Assembly (NCBI GenBank): GCA_035236585.1
Contig: CP141132.1
Coordinates: forward strand, 22,853,945 to 22,917,944
Source: Warburgia ugandensis
Taxonomy: Eukaryota; Streptophyta; Magnoliopsida; Canellales; Canellaceae
Reading direction: 5' to 3'
DNA: 64,000 nt
Below the pieces are notes generated by a model. The model was not told where the DNA came from. It did not search any database and saw only the letters and a program-made list of their open reading frames with translations. Positions within the stretch are counted from its first letter, which is position 1, and each line of letters begins with the position of its first letter. Made by a program: the position numbers and the translations under genes. Positions 11,434 through 24,776 of the stretch are shown piece after piece.

Positions 11434-12059
11434 CAACCCCAAAAATCTTCCAAAAATCCTCATACAATCCCCACGAAATTATCTTCAATCTCCTTGAAAA
11501 ATTAGATCTAGAATTCCTCTCAAAACCCCAAAATTTCCAAGAGCTAAATCTCTTTCCAATTTGTTTTTCTTTTTAGATTAGAACAAGAGACCTAAATTCA
11601 ATTAAGCACTCTGTTCTAGATCTAATTTGATCAATTCCACCGTCCAAAACATCCCAACACATCTATTCTACAAAACCCCCAAAGGAATTTCAAGATCCAA
11701 CGGTTCAAACAACGGTATTTACGCGAAAGGTGGATTTTAGGCTATATCGTCATCAACAAGGTATTTTTTTAATTGGGCATGTAAATCAGGTTTTTCTCAC
11801 CAATCAAGTAAGTGGAAATCCTTTTCATATATTTTTAGTATTGTTTTATGTAAATTTTATTTTACTGTAATTAATTTTGGTAATAAAAAGATAAAAATAA
11901 AGTCAACAACAGAACCCTTAATTAGGGATGATGGAGTGCTCAGATGAGAAATCTGACTGTACCAATCGATCCAAAAGGGTCCAAAATCCCTAGGGTAGAA
12001 GTTTCATCAAAATCAGAGACCTTTTGGGCCCTCAATTGCAAGAGGATTGATTGGACGGT

Positions 12060-12400
12060 CCAGAAGGGACTGTCCGATCTCCAGATCAGACGACGCCTAA
12101 GACGCCCGCGTGACGCACCGTCGGAACGGCGCGTGCGAAACACGTGGGGCGTCAGCTCAAGTGCAAAGAAGGCGCGTCCATAGAAATGACGAGCGGACGC
12201 GCCCAGCGACAGCCCGGTTTGCGGGCGCGCGGACGACGGGCGTTCCGCTCGTCCCGTCCGCGTCTGTGGACGTCCCGCAGTCGCGCTTGGGAGTTTCTTC
12301 CCAGCGGACGCGCCCGACGACCCCGGTTCGTTCCGCTCGGTTCGTTCCGCCTGCCGTTCCGCCCGACTAATCTGGGCCGTCCCTTCCTTGGGCCCAGATC
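12060..12400 (+). other. CpG-dense block inside LTR5
   Basis: About 340 bp with very high GC and CpG content (repeats of GCGGACGCGCCC, TTCCGCTCG) in an otherwise AT-rich LTR. Overlapping open frames here (for example 12144-12497 on plus) arise from GC richness and show no family. The equivalent blocks in the other copies (about 55190-55400 plus, 61970-62170 minus) have fewer CpGs. Confidence 0.75.
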
Positions 12401-15400
12401 AAATCTAGGCCCTAGGAAGGACTGTGAACTTCCAGGATCAATTCTGGAGTCATCTGAACTCCAAATTGAGATCGGAAAGAAGCTATGGAAATCTTGAGAC
12501 CTCTATTTTCTTATGGAATAATAAAAATGACATGTTATTCAATAAAAACTTTCTGTATTTAAGAATTAAGTTTCCAATTACATAGATTTTCAAGATCTGA
12601 GATGATCAGATCTTAGAAACATGTTTTAATAATGATCTAATACTTAAATAAAGTTATATCTATGTTTAAATTGGATATATATGAGATATATTAAGGGATC
12701 TACCCTTTATGATAGAAAAACCCAAAAAATACAAAGGGTCCCACTTGATCAATGAGATCAAGTGTGATCAATCCTTGGGATGGAAAGAATAACTGTTTAT
12801 ATGATGAAATCCAAGGAAATCATGGATGGATTATGATAAAAATAGATCAATGTGATCTTTTGACCTTAATAGAGAAAATTCTCTAAATATAACTAAAGTC
12901 CTTAATCAAAGGCAAAGATCTAAGATCAAATGGTTGGATCATAAGTAAAGGGTTCTAAAAATGTAAATCTAATTAGTTTCATTTTATGTTATTATGTTAT
13001 AAAGCATGCTAGTATAACATTTAGAGTTTATGTGTTCATTCTTATCATAAGTTGCTAGAGTTAATTTAAGTACCTTGTCTCATTTTCATTTAATGTTAAA
13101 TTAAGTAGTTTTATGCTTTAAATTTATAATTCATTTATAGTTGAATGTTAGTAGTAGATTTACTTGTTATGAGATAAAGAGCATAAAACATCAAAAATGC
13201 ATTCTAATGAGAAAGTAGAGTTTCATGACACAAATAAGAATGGAGTACTTTGGACTTAATTAGTAAGGGCTATAGTTAGTAGAACAATATAAGGATTATC
13301 AAATCCTTGGCCCAAATTAGGAAAAGAATAATAAACCCCATGAATGACATGATAAATATTCATGGACTTAATTAAAATCCATTAGAAAGAGTACTTAGAG
13401 TAAACATGCTTATAGGAACCTTATGAAAGGTTGAGCTATGGTCATTCTAGTGAATGATGAACATAGTGGTTAAGGGGGTTATCTAATAGAGCCTCGCTCT
13501 TCCCCTACCTTTCGTTGACGTTTGTGAGGTCTAAACGCCTCCTTACATGAGGATTGAAGTAACTACTTTGTGTTCACCCATTCGGTAGTAAGCCTTAGCC
13601 AATTGGAAATAAGAGGAGCAGTCTAGACTTAGGCTTGAATAAGCTACCTTCAATCAGCACATTAACTGGTTGAATAATAATAATAAGAGCATAAAAGGTT
13701 AGTAAATTACCTAACCCTAATAAAAACAGTAAGAAAGATAAGGACGATCAAACAAGATCCATTAGATCTTGGATGATCAAGAACAATAAGAATAAGAACA
13801 CTATATTGTACTTAGTATGTATGTTTAGTAGTATACTTATTATAGTTCATTAGATTAGATAATCCAAACCCTTGATCAAAGGTGATTCAAGGAAGAAAAC
13901 CAAGATCATCCTCCATAGGGATGATCCAAGAACTGAACTTAGATCAAAGAAGAACTAGATGATAGAAGATCTAGGACCTTGATCTTTATCAACATGAGTA
14001 GATTGTCAATCAAAGGATCTATGAAAGATCAAGATCAAGGAGATGAACATACAAAGACTTAGAGATAGAAAAATACTTAGATATGAATGATCTAAAGATC
14101 ATTCTAAACATCAGATCTAGTGATCAATAGGATTGTTCATAATTTATATATTGACAATATGTATGGATGTACAGATTACATACATCGGTCAAGATCATGG
14201 AAGATTAGGGAAAAGAGATCAATCCTTAAAGGTAGGAGGATTTGATGAATGCATTTACATGAGATATTCATGATTGTACTCATGATCTTATGTTGACAAG
14301 AGTAATGATAATACTTGTAGTATATCTCTTGAAAACCTTATGATCCAACCAAAAACCTATAAGATGGTTAAGGACTAAACTATAAGTGAATAGGGAACTA
14401 GGAAATATTTCAGCCCTAAGTAAACAGACATATGGTCTGATATATATATGAAATCTATTTTACATACAAGCTTGGAGGCTTGTGAGTTTGTTTTAATAGG
14501 CATGAGCCTAGGGGATGCTATTGCTAGAGGAGTTATGAGGGTTTGGCCACCCGCTCCTTGAAATTTGATGATATGATGATACCTTGCCCAATGAGAGGCT
14601 AAAAGTCGGGTGGTGGCAATTATGGGAAGGCCACCACCGTGAAAGTCTTGCTCCCCATACGGGCAAAGGTGACATAATATTTTCCACCGTGGTATCGGTG
14701 GTGAGCAGGGCTTATCCGAGCGCGCTAGTACGGATCGATGCAAAGATAGCAACCTTTCTCGATTATTTTGCACTATGATGCATATGGGAACAGGCATAGT
14801 GAAATGCCTTATGTTATAGCATAATGAAATGCTAGGTAATTGTATATTACCAATGTTTCCCATGAAGGGAAATTCCCAGTATGAGATTAGTGTAATACTA
14901 AATTCTCAAAATAAAGAGAATTGATCAGCTTAGTTGGGAATGATATTTCACTATTTTCACAAATTTAATTGGTTTACCCATGAAGGGTATGTATGTATAT
15001 AGATATACATAACTTACAAAATAAAGAGTATGTTTGAGGATAACGAGATTATGAAGGATTGGAATTACATTGTCAATTATTATGTTTCTTGAATCCCCTA
15101 CCAAGCATTGCTTGATGGGATATAGTACTTGTTGCAATATCTCGGATCCGAGAAGGAGACTTAGGAGCTGAAGACTATAGAAGACTTGAAGAGAATAATC
15201 TTCAAGGTATACCCTTGAAGACATGTATTTTTATTTGTTGAGAGTTTTATTGTATGGTGAGCTTGAGTTTTGGATTATGTAATTTGGACAAGTATTGTAC
15301 TAGATTTGGTCAGATCTTGTGAACCACTGGATGGATCCTGGAGTTTAATAAAAGTATATTCCTTCAATGGAATTTTATTTTGTACACAAATTGTACTTAT

Positions 15401-16402
15401 GTTATGTATGAAGTGGTGACTTGGGTTTTCAAAACAAGTTCTAAAGAAAAGAATTTCCGCTGCTTTGTTTTGCGAAAATTTTTTACACTCTTAAGGGCCC
15501 TGCCTTTCAAAATACTTTACAAATCATGTTTTCAAAAACCCGGGTCGTCACATAGACCTCGTCTAGGGTGGTAGGACTGTATGCCATTGTGATTGGAGCG
15601 ATAAGTTTTCCCACGGCAATGCGGGCATGGCTTTATGCATTTGCGGATTTAGAGGTTTTTTGCCGCGGTTCAACGGCATTGGTTTGACATGCATAGATTT
15701 TAATAAATTAGTAAGTTTAACTTTGATCTTACAATCGACATTGATTTTTGTAGGCATTAGTAATCTCCATTGCACATGCATTGACCATCCTTTTTCAAAA
15801 ATTATATATGTATGTATGCATAATTTTACATATGCTTATATTTATGTTATTGCTTGACCTATTTTAGGCGTTCCAGCTTGTATTAGTTTTTTCACCCGAC
15901 TGTAAGCTGCTGTTTTTGCTTACCCCCTACAACCAAATATTTTAGGTGACACCCCAGGTAGTTCACGAGTGCAGGATTCTAAGAAGGCAAAGGTGCCAAG
16001 ATCACTTTAGACGTGAGAAGAATATACTTTTTGCTGTAGTTACTTTTGCTAGAAATCCATGCATAAGATTTTCCTTTTGGAGTATTGTACATAAATCAAG
16101 ACTTCTATTGACACTTTGGATGCTTGTAGTATAATTTCCATAAGTTACTTAATAGAATTTTGACTTTAAATGTGACGTGTGGTAGATCCTGTGGCATGTC
16201 TCTAACCATCCTTAGGTTAGATGATTATTATTTTACTCATATGTAGAGGTTTTCTTAGTTAACTCCCAGAATGAAGTTGGTGAGTTTTAAACCTTCTTAT
16301 ATATATTATCACTCCAATCTTGTTATAAAAAATAAGGAAATTTCCACTGCCTTTAAAATTAAAATGAATAAAAGTTCAAAAAACCCGGGATGTTACAAGT
16401 AG

Positions 16403-19400
16403 CATACACCATTCTACTGCAATGGGTTAATAAACCTGCTAAACCATTCCTCTTGAATATAATATGAAAGCTTATGGAATTCAAATGCACATACTAATTA
16501 TTTGTCAAAAGGTCAGATGTTTGCCACACTGATACATTATAATTATATTTAAATATGTAATACATAAGTGCATTAAATCTTTGTGAGTAATTTCTATAAA
16601 CTGTATACTTCAATGTGTAAGATACAACAAAAAGTACCAATAATCTACCTAAATAATCAAATTTATTGAAGTCATTCTATATTAATCCTGTTTCATATAT
16701 TTATTCTTTTCGAATTTCTTAGTATGTTACATAGTTCTTGTGTTTCATTACTTATTATATCCTTTCTAGGCAGTTTACTTGTAGAACCCAAAGAAAATGG
16801 CACATAAGTTAAATTTTGAGATAAATGCATGCCAAATAAATTGTGGATTAGATAGTTTCTAGGATGGTTAAAGTAATCTCTATAGAATGAAACAGAGAGG
16901 ACCATCAGTCTACCATAAACAAAAATTATACCATAAACTATAATAAACAATAGCACTGAGAATGGAATCTTACAGGTTACACATTGACAATCTCAGACAA
17001 GTGTTTAGAGATTGCACATTCCTGTCTAATAATTTAAGATACTTCCTCAAGAAACAAGAAAGCAAACATATGCATTTTCTTGATATTTTTGAAACCAGTC
17101 TAGCAAAATTTTTAGACGTTGTTCACATGATCCATAGCCTAGTTCAAGGGTGTGGGATTGGTTTGGCAAATAATCTAAAAGACCATTACCTTTTGAAAAT
17201 TGGTTTAGACAAGAATCACTTCCTAATTAATTATCAAAATTGTCTCTGACATCAAAACCTATTAACTTACTAGATAATGTTCAATGTTTTAGTTCTTTAG
17301 AGGATATGGAAACTTATTACACACCAGATCACTATTTTAGAGTACATGTGTCAATATTATCTTTGATATCAGTAAATGTTTATTCAGACACTCAGACATC
17401 ATAATAAATATATAGTAACTCACTGTTTTACTTTTTAGAAGATATGATAACGTAATAGACAAAGTCACTATTTGATTGTATATCTGTCAATATTATCTTT
17501 GATATCATAAAATATTAATCTAGACACTCAAGTCTAAAACAATTCAAAAGCCTATCTAAAAGATGTGCTATGTTATTAGCCATTAACTCACTGCTTTAGT
17601 TTTCACAAGTTTTTCTTAAGTACTTCAATTAGTTTTACCTAGTCATGATCAAATAAAGATGAATTGAATATTAACATTCTAACTGTAGATTTTTTTTTTG
17701 AGGCTGAGGGATGGAGGGTAAACAAGTATAGATACAAAGTAAATGCCCTCACTCACCCTATTAGATCTATTATGATCAACAACATCCTGAGATGTGGTCA
17801 ATTTTACAACATTTGTAGTGCAGAAATACAAATGAAAGATATAGCACCTTATTGCAACATGTAAATTGATAAAAACAACTATCAATGGCACATCAATTAT
17901 TAGCAATGAATATGTGAAATGATAAAAATAGTAACCTACATGCATGTGAGCTTCAACAGGTCCCCAAGCACACTGTAAAACTCAGGCTAGTGATGAAAAA
18001 CAATTAAAAGACACTTAATGTTTTGATGTTACAATAGCAACCGCATTAGTTAGCTAATATATGCACGCACAAAATATTCATCAAATATGTGGTGTTTAAT
18101 GTCTTCACCATAAATAACATAGACCTATAAATGAAGCCAAAGTTTTATATCTAAGAAGCAATACCATATCTATCTGAAAACATTAAGCATGTGCCGTGAG
18201 TTTTATATCTTTAAAATGGTTACCAAGGATGGCAACAATGTGAATAATTACTTAAATGTGAAGCAATGCTACAAATGGAAAATAATAAAGACATTGACAT
18301 GCAAGTACATATAAAGAAAAAAAGAAAAGAATGCATAACATTTTTAATATAATATTTATTTGCATTCTAACCATTCTAGGGCAAAAGGTGGGTGAGCTAT
18401 ACATTCTAAAACAGGCCTTGCTACAAAGAAAACACATATTTAGATGAAAAATATCTCTACTGCATTAAATTTACTAAAGACACCCTGGAAAAGTACATGC
18501 TGCTTGTCTTATGACATGCATCTGCTGATTTAGAGAAGAGTCTAGGCACATTAACACTCAAATATTTCTTAGAGGGAATGGGGCTTATTAAATAGAAATA
18601 CTATTGAGCCATGGAAGGTCAATTTTGATGACAGCTAAAGAAAATCCCATTGCTGATAGAAATAGTTGGGTTTCTTCAGATACTGAGGAAGCATGTGATC
18701 TTCGTTTGGTAGAAGCATGAAAGAAGAGACACTATAAATATAAAAGCTCTAAGAAACTTGAACCATCCTTTATTCCCAGATGGAGGCTCATCCAGCATAA
18801 TTAGATAGTTGAATTGGTTCCCATATTCCTTAATCTAAACCATTTTTATTTAACATTTGAATGTGCCATAAGTTTTTGAGATCCCTTACACATGGACATG
18901 TGATGTAGATACAACGAGGCACAAGGAGTAAGAAAGTGAATACATTAATGGAAGGCTTGTTACTTTGCTCCACATTCACGTCACCCTTCACTCTTTTATA
19001 TGTTAACTTGATAATCCTCAGTTTTATGAAGTTCATAGGATCTTAAGAAACAAGCAAATGAAGAAATCAACCCCTCCCCTGTCATAGTCAACATTATTGT
19101 ACATATCCTTGTAAGAGCTATTTGGAATAGGTACAACAAATGGAAAATTAAGTTATTTCTGGAATGTGATTTTCTTTAGTACTTTTTCAACCTTAAGCAC
19201 ATGTAATATGATTCAAACATGGGTAAAATAGAGCTAAAACACTGTGCTATTTGTTCTTAAATAATTTGGTAGATATTTTAATGCCACAAATAATTGGGGA
19301 AAAATAACAATTGAAGAATAACTTAATCCATTGTTTTCTATTGCCATTCCAAATAGCCCCATAGAGTAGGAGGCAAATGCATGTAGTTCGGAAACTTTCA

Positions 19401-20399
19401 TGTGTATCCCGAGTATGATTCAAGAGTACAATTACTAATAGTTCTGTACTGACTTTATGGTGGGTTATTATGTAAATCTTTTGAAAAAATTATGTGAAGC
19501 TTCTTTTAGAAGAAATACTAAGTGAAGTGTTTCTATAATTTCTTACAAAAGCCAAGTGCTTAAGGAATAGTGAGGAGAACAACTTTCATATAGTTATATT
19601 TTTTAATGAAACTGGATTTGTAAGGCTCTTCCAAAGTTTCTTGCAACAGCTATAATTATGTTTGAAGGAAAATAGATGTAGGTAAGGCTCTTCCAGAGTT
19701 CCTTACAATAGGCAAGTGCTCAAGGAATCATGAGAACAACTTTCATAATGCTGTTTTGAACAGAAAATAGAAGTAACAACGCGACAACAACACAACACTC
19801 TTCTGTTAACATTAGATCTAAGGTTATTATTCAGAATAATGAAACTTGAACGAGATATAATTTTATTCAGAGACCCAAAAAGCAGGTATCAGATGTTGAC
19901 TGAAAAGGGCTGAGAGATCTATCTCCAAATGATATAGCACCTCTAGAAAGCATAGCCCCATCTAATTAGAGTCTTCAATAAGATATGCATTTTCCACATT
20001 TCAATGCCCATAAAAGTTTTAGACACTGTAAGAAGGCATAGTTGATGGCCTAAAAATCTTGAACTTATATAGGAATTGCAAGAGAAAGCAAACTACATAT
20101 AGTTGGAAAATATAAATTATCATAACCAATTATAGATGAATTAATTTGTGAAGACATGGATTTTTGGAGATGGGATATTTGTGTTTTGTTGCATGCTGAC
20201 AATCTAAGAGGAAGGGAGTTGTTAGATGCCGCCAAACGATAATGGGTGAGGCTCCTCAGTGGGAGGAAGGGTGTAGGAGGAGTAGATGAGGCTCATAATG
20301 TCAGCCACTCTAGCATTTCAGTTGGCATGATACGTGACAATGGCATGTTCCTTTAGGCAAACATAGACATTAATTCCTTATTTCATCCCGAGGGGAAGG
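16403..20399. other. Unassigned 4-kb interval between repeat blocks
   Basis: No transposon ends, splice-supported exons or RNA genes recognised. It has AT-rich composition on both strands. The longest frames (16962-17249 plus, 95 codons; 16693-16956 minus, 87 codons) have no family resemblance. It may be original host DNA, since it adjoins the right target duplication of LTR4. Near 20220-20390 the composition shifts to GC-richer sequence that may already belong to element 3. Confidence 0.4.
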
Positions 20400-20704
20400 A
20401 GAAAATTGCGGGACAAGACAAATCTGTTGGAATAGGGCCTATTTGCAAAAATTACTAAAATGCCCCTCTAGTTCATGATCTTCTAACTTCTTCATTCAGA
20501 CTCTGATTCCAGCATTCTTAGTGTCATTAGATTTTATTTTTTGAGTGCAATCCAAATATTGATGTTTTAACACTTGACTTGGCTTTTATAAAATGCTCAT
20601 TTATTAGAATTTCAACAACTAAAAATCCTTTATTCTCATCTCATTCCAATTTAAAATCAATCAAAATTTTCATGAAATACGGTTTAAAATTTTGGAATAT
20701 TACA
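20400..20704 (-). mobile_element. 3' LTR (start portion) of element 3
   Basis: On the minus strand a purine tract (AAGGGGGAAGAA) runs directly into TGTAATATTCCAAAATTTTA, the expected junction of an internal region and the start of a 3' LTR. Tekay-like LTRs often carry an ACTAAAATGCCCC-like string in their first few hundred bases, and one is seen at about 20455-20470. The left limit is uncertain. I did not find the LTR's other end to the left, so this LTR seems truncated. Confidence 0.6.
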
Positions 20705-20718
20705 TTCTTCCCCCTTAA
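20705..20718 (-). other. Polypurine tract of element 3
   Basis: Minus strand AAGGGGGAAGAA directly precedes the 3' LTR start. It primes plus-strand DNA synthesis in LTR retrotransposons. Confidence 0.65.
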
Positions 20719-21961
20719 AGAAATTTCAAAATTCTTTCTATGTTATTCCTCAAACAATTCTAGATATGCCTTTCCTTTCTTCATCAATTCTAGTTTCAAG
20801 TTAACTCTTCGATTAAATGATTCTACAGGAAAAGTTTCATCCAAGAAATTTAGTTGTTCTTTTATTTTATTCCAATCCTGTAACTTCTTTAGTCAATATC
20901 ATTTTCAAGAATTCATGATTCCAAACTTTAGATTTTTATTTCTACGCCGCTTTTGCATGTGCACTCTGATATTCATATTCATCTATTTTCATGTTAGATG
21001 TTGCTTCATGAATGTTTCTTACCTACTTCATGCTATTTCATTATAACTACACCAAAAGACCAAGAATACATTTGTTGCATCTAGATATTTGATGTACTAT
21101 GAATGACATGTCTCTCTGAGGATTTCTTATTTCAGTTAAGCATTTGTTGGCACTATTATTCTTTCATGTATATGAATACCATCTTCTACTTCTCATGTGG
21201 AACATGGTTCGTCAACTGGGGCTTGTGTCTTAACATTATCTATATGTATCTAAAAAATCCTCAATGGTAGATGTTATTGTCAGGCTTGCAGGGAATGATT
21301 TACCTCATAACTACTTTTTCTATATCGAACTACTTCTTACAACAATTTTCACTTCTCAAAAAACATGTTTTCAACTTCTCTTTTGTATATCAATACTTTC
21401 TTCAATCATTTATCACATATATCATTGACCACCATTAAAGCTCAGTTATCTAGAGGTAGTGTAAGTATTAGTCTAATGGTTGGCTTCTTTAATTTCTAGA
21501 GGCTTACCTTTAATGTGTCACTTCACAATAATCTTATATCATTCCTTATCAACTTAATCACTCCAATACACCTATTGTAGTACCCATTAAGATTTAGAAA
21601 ACTCCATATTCCTGTCATTGTATCAAATATTTTCCTACACTTATACATCTGCTATCACTGGATTCAATGTGACTACAATATCAGAAATAACTTGGTCTAG
21701 AAGTGGAGCTTTGTTTTTAATTAACACTTATGTGTAATCATTTCTAATGTTCCTCTCATTGCATTACATAGCGTAGGATGTTGTTTACAAATATAATAAT
21801 AGTTTCACTAATAAATGGTTGGAATACTCGTCCATATGACCTATGGATTTAGTTGAAGTACTTGTTAGCCTAAACAAATTCATTCTAAGGTAATGATACT
21901 TATATCTAATTCTATGTAATGACCTTGGTATCTCCTATTCTGATTTTCATTTGAAGATACT

Positions 21962-24776
21962 TGTTGTGATTTTTAAGTTAAACTCGCAAGCGCATGAATC
22001 AGTTGTAGTAATTCACAAGATATAGGTCGATCCCATGAGGAATTGAACAAATTTGTATTATTAATGGGTCCTTAATTAGATTACTTAACCTAGCCAATAT
22101 AATGATATTTTTACCTAAACTAATGATGGAAACTAAATATAACTTAAGACATGGAAACATGTAAATTAACTAAAGCAATCTAACAAATATAGAAACTTTC
22201 CTAAAAAAAAGCTTTCTAAAAATAAAAATTTCCTAAATTGAAACCTTCTAAATTGAAAATTAGAAAATTTCTAAATAATGCATTCAAATAAGAAACCTAT
22301 AGTAACTTAAATTGAACTAAACAAAACAAAGCAACCTAAGGAAACTTACTAAAAACACAACTTTTTAAAAACAACACTTTTCTAAATAAGAACTTTCCAA
22401 AACTAAAATTGGGAACTTCCTTACTCTAAACTAAGATGAAACCATGAATTAACTACTACTTCACTAATATTTAGAAAGCAAATAAAGCAAGAATCTAAAG
22501 GAATTCAACCTAGTACCATGCACATGATTCATGAATGATGTACGTGGTTCATTGGTTGAACATAGACTAAAATTAGTGGACCTACAACTAACTATCATGC
22601 AATCTAATCTAAGAATTAAACATATAACTTAAAGATTTAATTACATCCCTAAATAATCAATCAATCAACCTAGTGGTAAACAATATTAAGAATTAAGCAT
22701 AAACAAGGTGATATTTCTATGCTGCTGGAAATTCTAGCACTATGCTGTTTTCAATTTCCAAGTAATCAACACATAAAAGCATGACTTTATATGCATTAAA
22801 TATTCAATTCAATAGTTCTTTACTACTGTAAACAAGTACAAACAAGAACTTCAATTGTTTTCATTAAAACAGTACCAATCTACATCCAAAAGGTTGAACG
22901 CATAATACATAGACATGAGGCTGGAAATTGCATTCAATTCAAGAACATGAAATTTTCTCTAAACATCCACTTCAACACACTCCCATTCTTATAAAATCAA
23001 GTAGATTGGAATGCCAAGAGAACTCAAGAAAGCATCTAAAAGAAAAGATGCTTGATGTGTTGCACTACACAAGGAAAATAACTCTTAAATGAGATGGATC
23101 CAAAGAAGTAACAAGTACTGAATCAAAGAGGAAGGTCAACGATCCAAGTTTACTCTTCTCTTGGCTGCCATTACCAAAGAAAACAAGCTTGGATCCTTGA
23201 TAAAGGAGCTCGAAAATGGCAACAAGATCTTAAGGTAAAAGAAAAGAAAAAGATAAAGCAAAGAAAAGTGAAATAGAGAACAAAGCACTAAACTTATCTT
23301 CTTGAAGACAAGGCAAGGAAAACAACTCCAAGGAAGAGATATAGGGTTGAAACAAACAAGGAAAAGCCACCCCTTCAAGAGGGAGGCATGGAATGCTTGG
23401 AGGAAGAGGGCTTCCCAGGGAGAATTTTTTTGGAGAATTGTAGGAGAAAGGAGGGGTGGAGGCATCTCCTTCCAAGGAGGGTGTGATCTCCCCCTCCCAA
23501 GATTATTTTTCACATCAAAACATTTTCATTTGATCTCTTTTGGGCACTTCCTAAACTAGCTTATGGGTGATCCAAGATGGTGAATAAAGAGAGAAAATCT
23601 AAGGGTTAATATGAATAGGAATCTAGGGCAACCATTTATGAAACTTAAGTGACAGGAAGGTGGGAGGCACCTACTTTCTAGGAAGTGGGCATCTTGCCCT
23701 TGTAGAAATCGTGGAAGCCCTTTGAAAATAGAAAGGAAGTTGAGAATGGATTGTATGGAGAGAAAAAGATAAGAATAATGGCAGCCCTTGGATAGAGAAT
23801 GGCTGGTGAGGATGATAAGAGAAAAAGAAAGAAATAAGAAAGAGAGGTTGAGATGGGAAGAGGTGATTGGTTGATCTAGGATGGAGTTAGGAAGGTGGGA
23901 CTCTTAGATAGGAAGGTGCAAAATTCGTGGTTGCCTTGTGTGGTGAGGTGGAAAGTGAGAAAAAAAGCAAAAAATAAGAGAAAAATGTAAAAATTAAGGT
24001 GGCCACTTTCTATTAGTCCACATGATGCCTTTCCATTGATTTTCACCCAAATATCTTCCCATTATTCTCTTAAAAAGCCAATACATATTTGCTTTAGATT
24101 CTCTCCAATCATGGATTTCCATGTAACTTGGCTTAAGTGGATTGATGGTTTGCTCTGAGAGCTCATTTGACTTGGCTTCATGGCTAGATTTAGGGGTTCT
24201 TTTAGCTTGGCTTGATAGCTCAACCCCTTAGCTATGATGGCTTGCTCAACTCCTTTGCTTGTCACCTCCACCATGGCTTGCATATGCCTGGGTGGCTTGA
24301 GTGAATCCCATGCAAAGGTAGTAAACTTTGCAAGGCTTGTGCATGGGATCACTTTAGTCATCTTCAACTTTTCCAATTCCATCCTTTGCTTGCCCTAAGC
24401 TGATCTTGCTCCTTGATCTTACTTTGGATTGATGACATTTAGGCCTTGACTAGATCTTTTGATCTTGATCTTTCATTTTCATCTCCATTGATCTCGATTA
24501 CTAAATCATCATCTCGTTTCTTACAAAAGATGAAAAATTCTAATTAAATCCTAAAAATATGATTATTCTCACACTTACCATGAGTTAGCATATGAACCTA
24601 CAAATTATCAAATATTTGGTCTATTAGGTCAGAAATGCATGTGTTATAATTCTTGGCCAAAATCCCTAATTTAGCATTGTAAGTTATTACACATGGGTAG
24701 CTAATTAGATGATTTTTATACCAATTTGTTCTTGATTTATCACTTTTATGCTACAGTTCTTTACCTTATAAGCTCA
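21962..24776 (-). mobile_element. Family B LTR-like element, minus-strand copy
   Basis: Reverse-oriented relative of the sequence at 36653-37937 plus 50378-51176. Shared landmarks in the same order are an AACACATGCATTT-like block near the start, repeated variants of TTTAGAAAGTTTC (about 22190-22420 here), and GGGATCGACCT followed by a TACTACAACTGATTC-like end. The ends TG/CA are plausible at 21962 and 24776 but no target duplication is clear. No protein motifs were seen. It may be a solo LTR of a Ty3 Athila/Tat-like or other large family. Confidence 0.5.

Larger units (their letters stand above)
10818..15552 (+). mobile_element. 4.7-kb solo LTR 'LTR5' of a Tekay/Del-like Gypsy family
   Basis: Starts TGTAATAAACCCAATTTTTG and ends CCCGGGTCGTCACA. 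Flanking 5-mers are TAGAT (10813-10817) and TAGAC (15553-15557), a target duplication with one mismatch. The same LTR family recurs on the minus strand at 58766-63394, and in pieces at 53254-53765 and 53998-56555, where it is joined to a tRNA-Met primer site, a gag and a purine tract. That proves it is an LTR. No internal region is attached here, so this copy is solo. A TATA box lies at 11426-11433, a CpG-dense block at about 12060-12400, and a G-rich module (TGCTAGAGGAG) near 14520. Confidence 0.88.
7815..16397 (+). mobile_element. Solo LTR 'LTR4', interrupted by a SINE and a second solo LTR
   Basis: The element begins TGTAATAC at 7815 and ends GGGATGTTACA at 16397, and is flanked by the identical 5-bp duplication AGTAG (7810-7814 and 16398-16402). 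No primer-binding site follows and no internal genes are present, so this is a solo LTR left by LTR-LTR recombination. Without the nested 4.7-kb LTR (10818-15552) it is about 3.8 kb, and about 3.6 kb without the SINE. A TATATAA box lies at 8390-8396, near the middle of the undisturbed LTR as in other long Tekay/Del LTRs. Its last bases (AAAAAACCCGGGATG) resemble the end of the LTR nested inside it, suggesting related families. Confidence 0.82.

Noticed and set aside
12144-12497. Overlapping open frames rich in Arg/Pro/Ser
   Set aside because: They result from the CpG-dense block, where stops are rare by composition. They are not conserved between LTR copies.
14375-14863. 162-codon open frame on minus inside LTR5
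   Set aside because: It lies antisense within a proven LTR, has no recognisable domain, and the equivalent regions of the other LTR copies do not keep the frame open.
16962-17249. 95-codon open frame on plus in the unassigned interval
   Set aside because: No family match that I can recognise and no splice or promoter context. Mentioned in findings only as a candidate for a search.
20579-21046. 155-codon open frame on plus
   Set aside because: It crosses the LTR/purine-tract border of element 3 on the opposite strand and has low-complexity Phe/Ser/Ile composition, so it is a chance frame.
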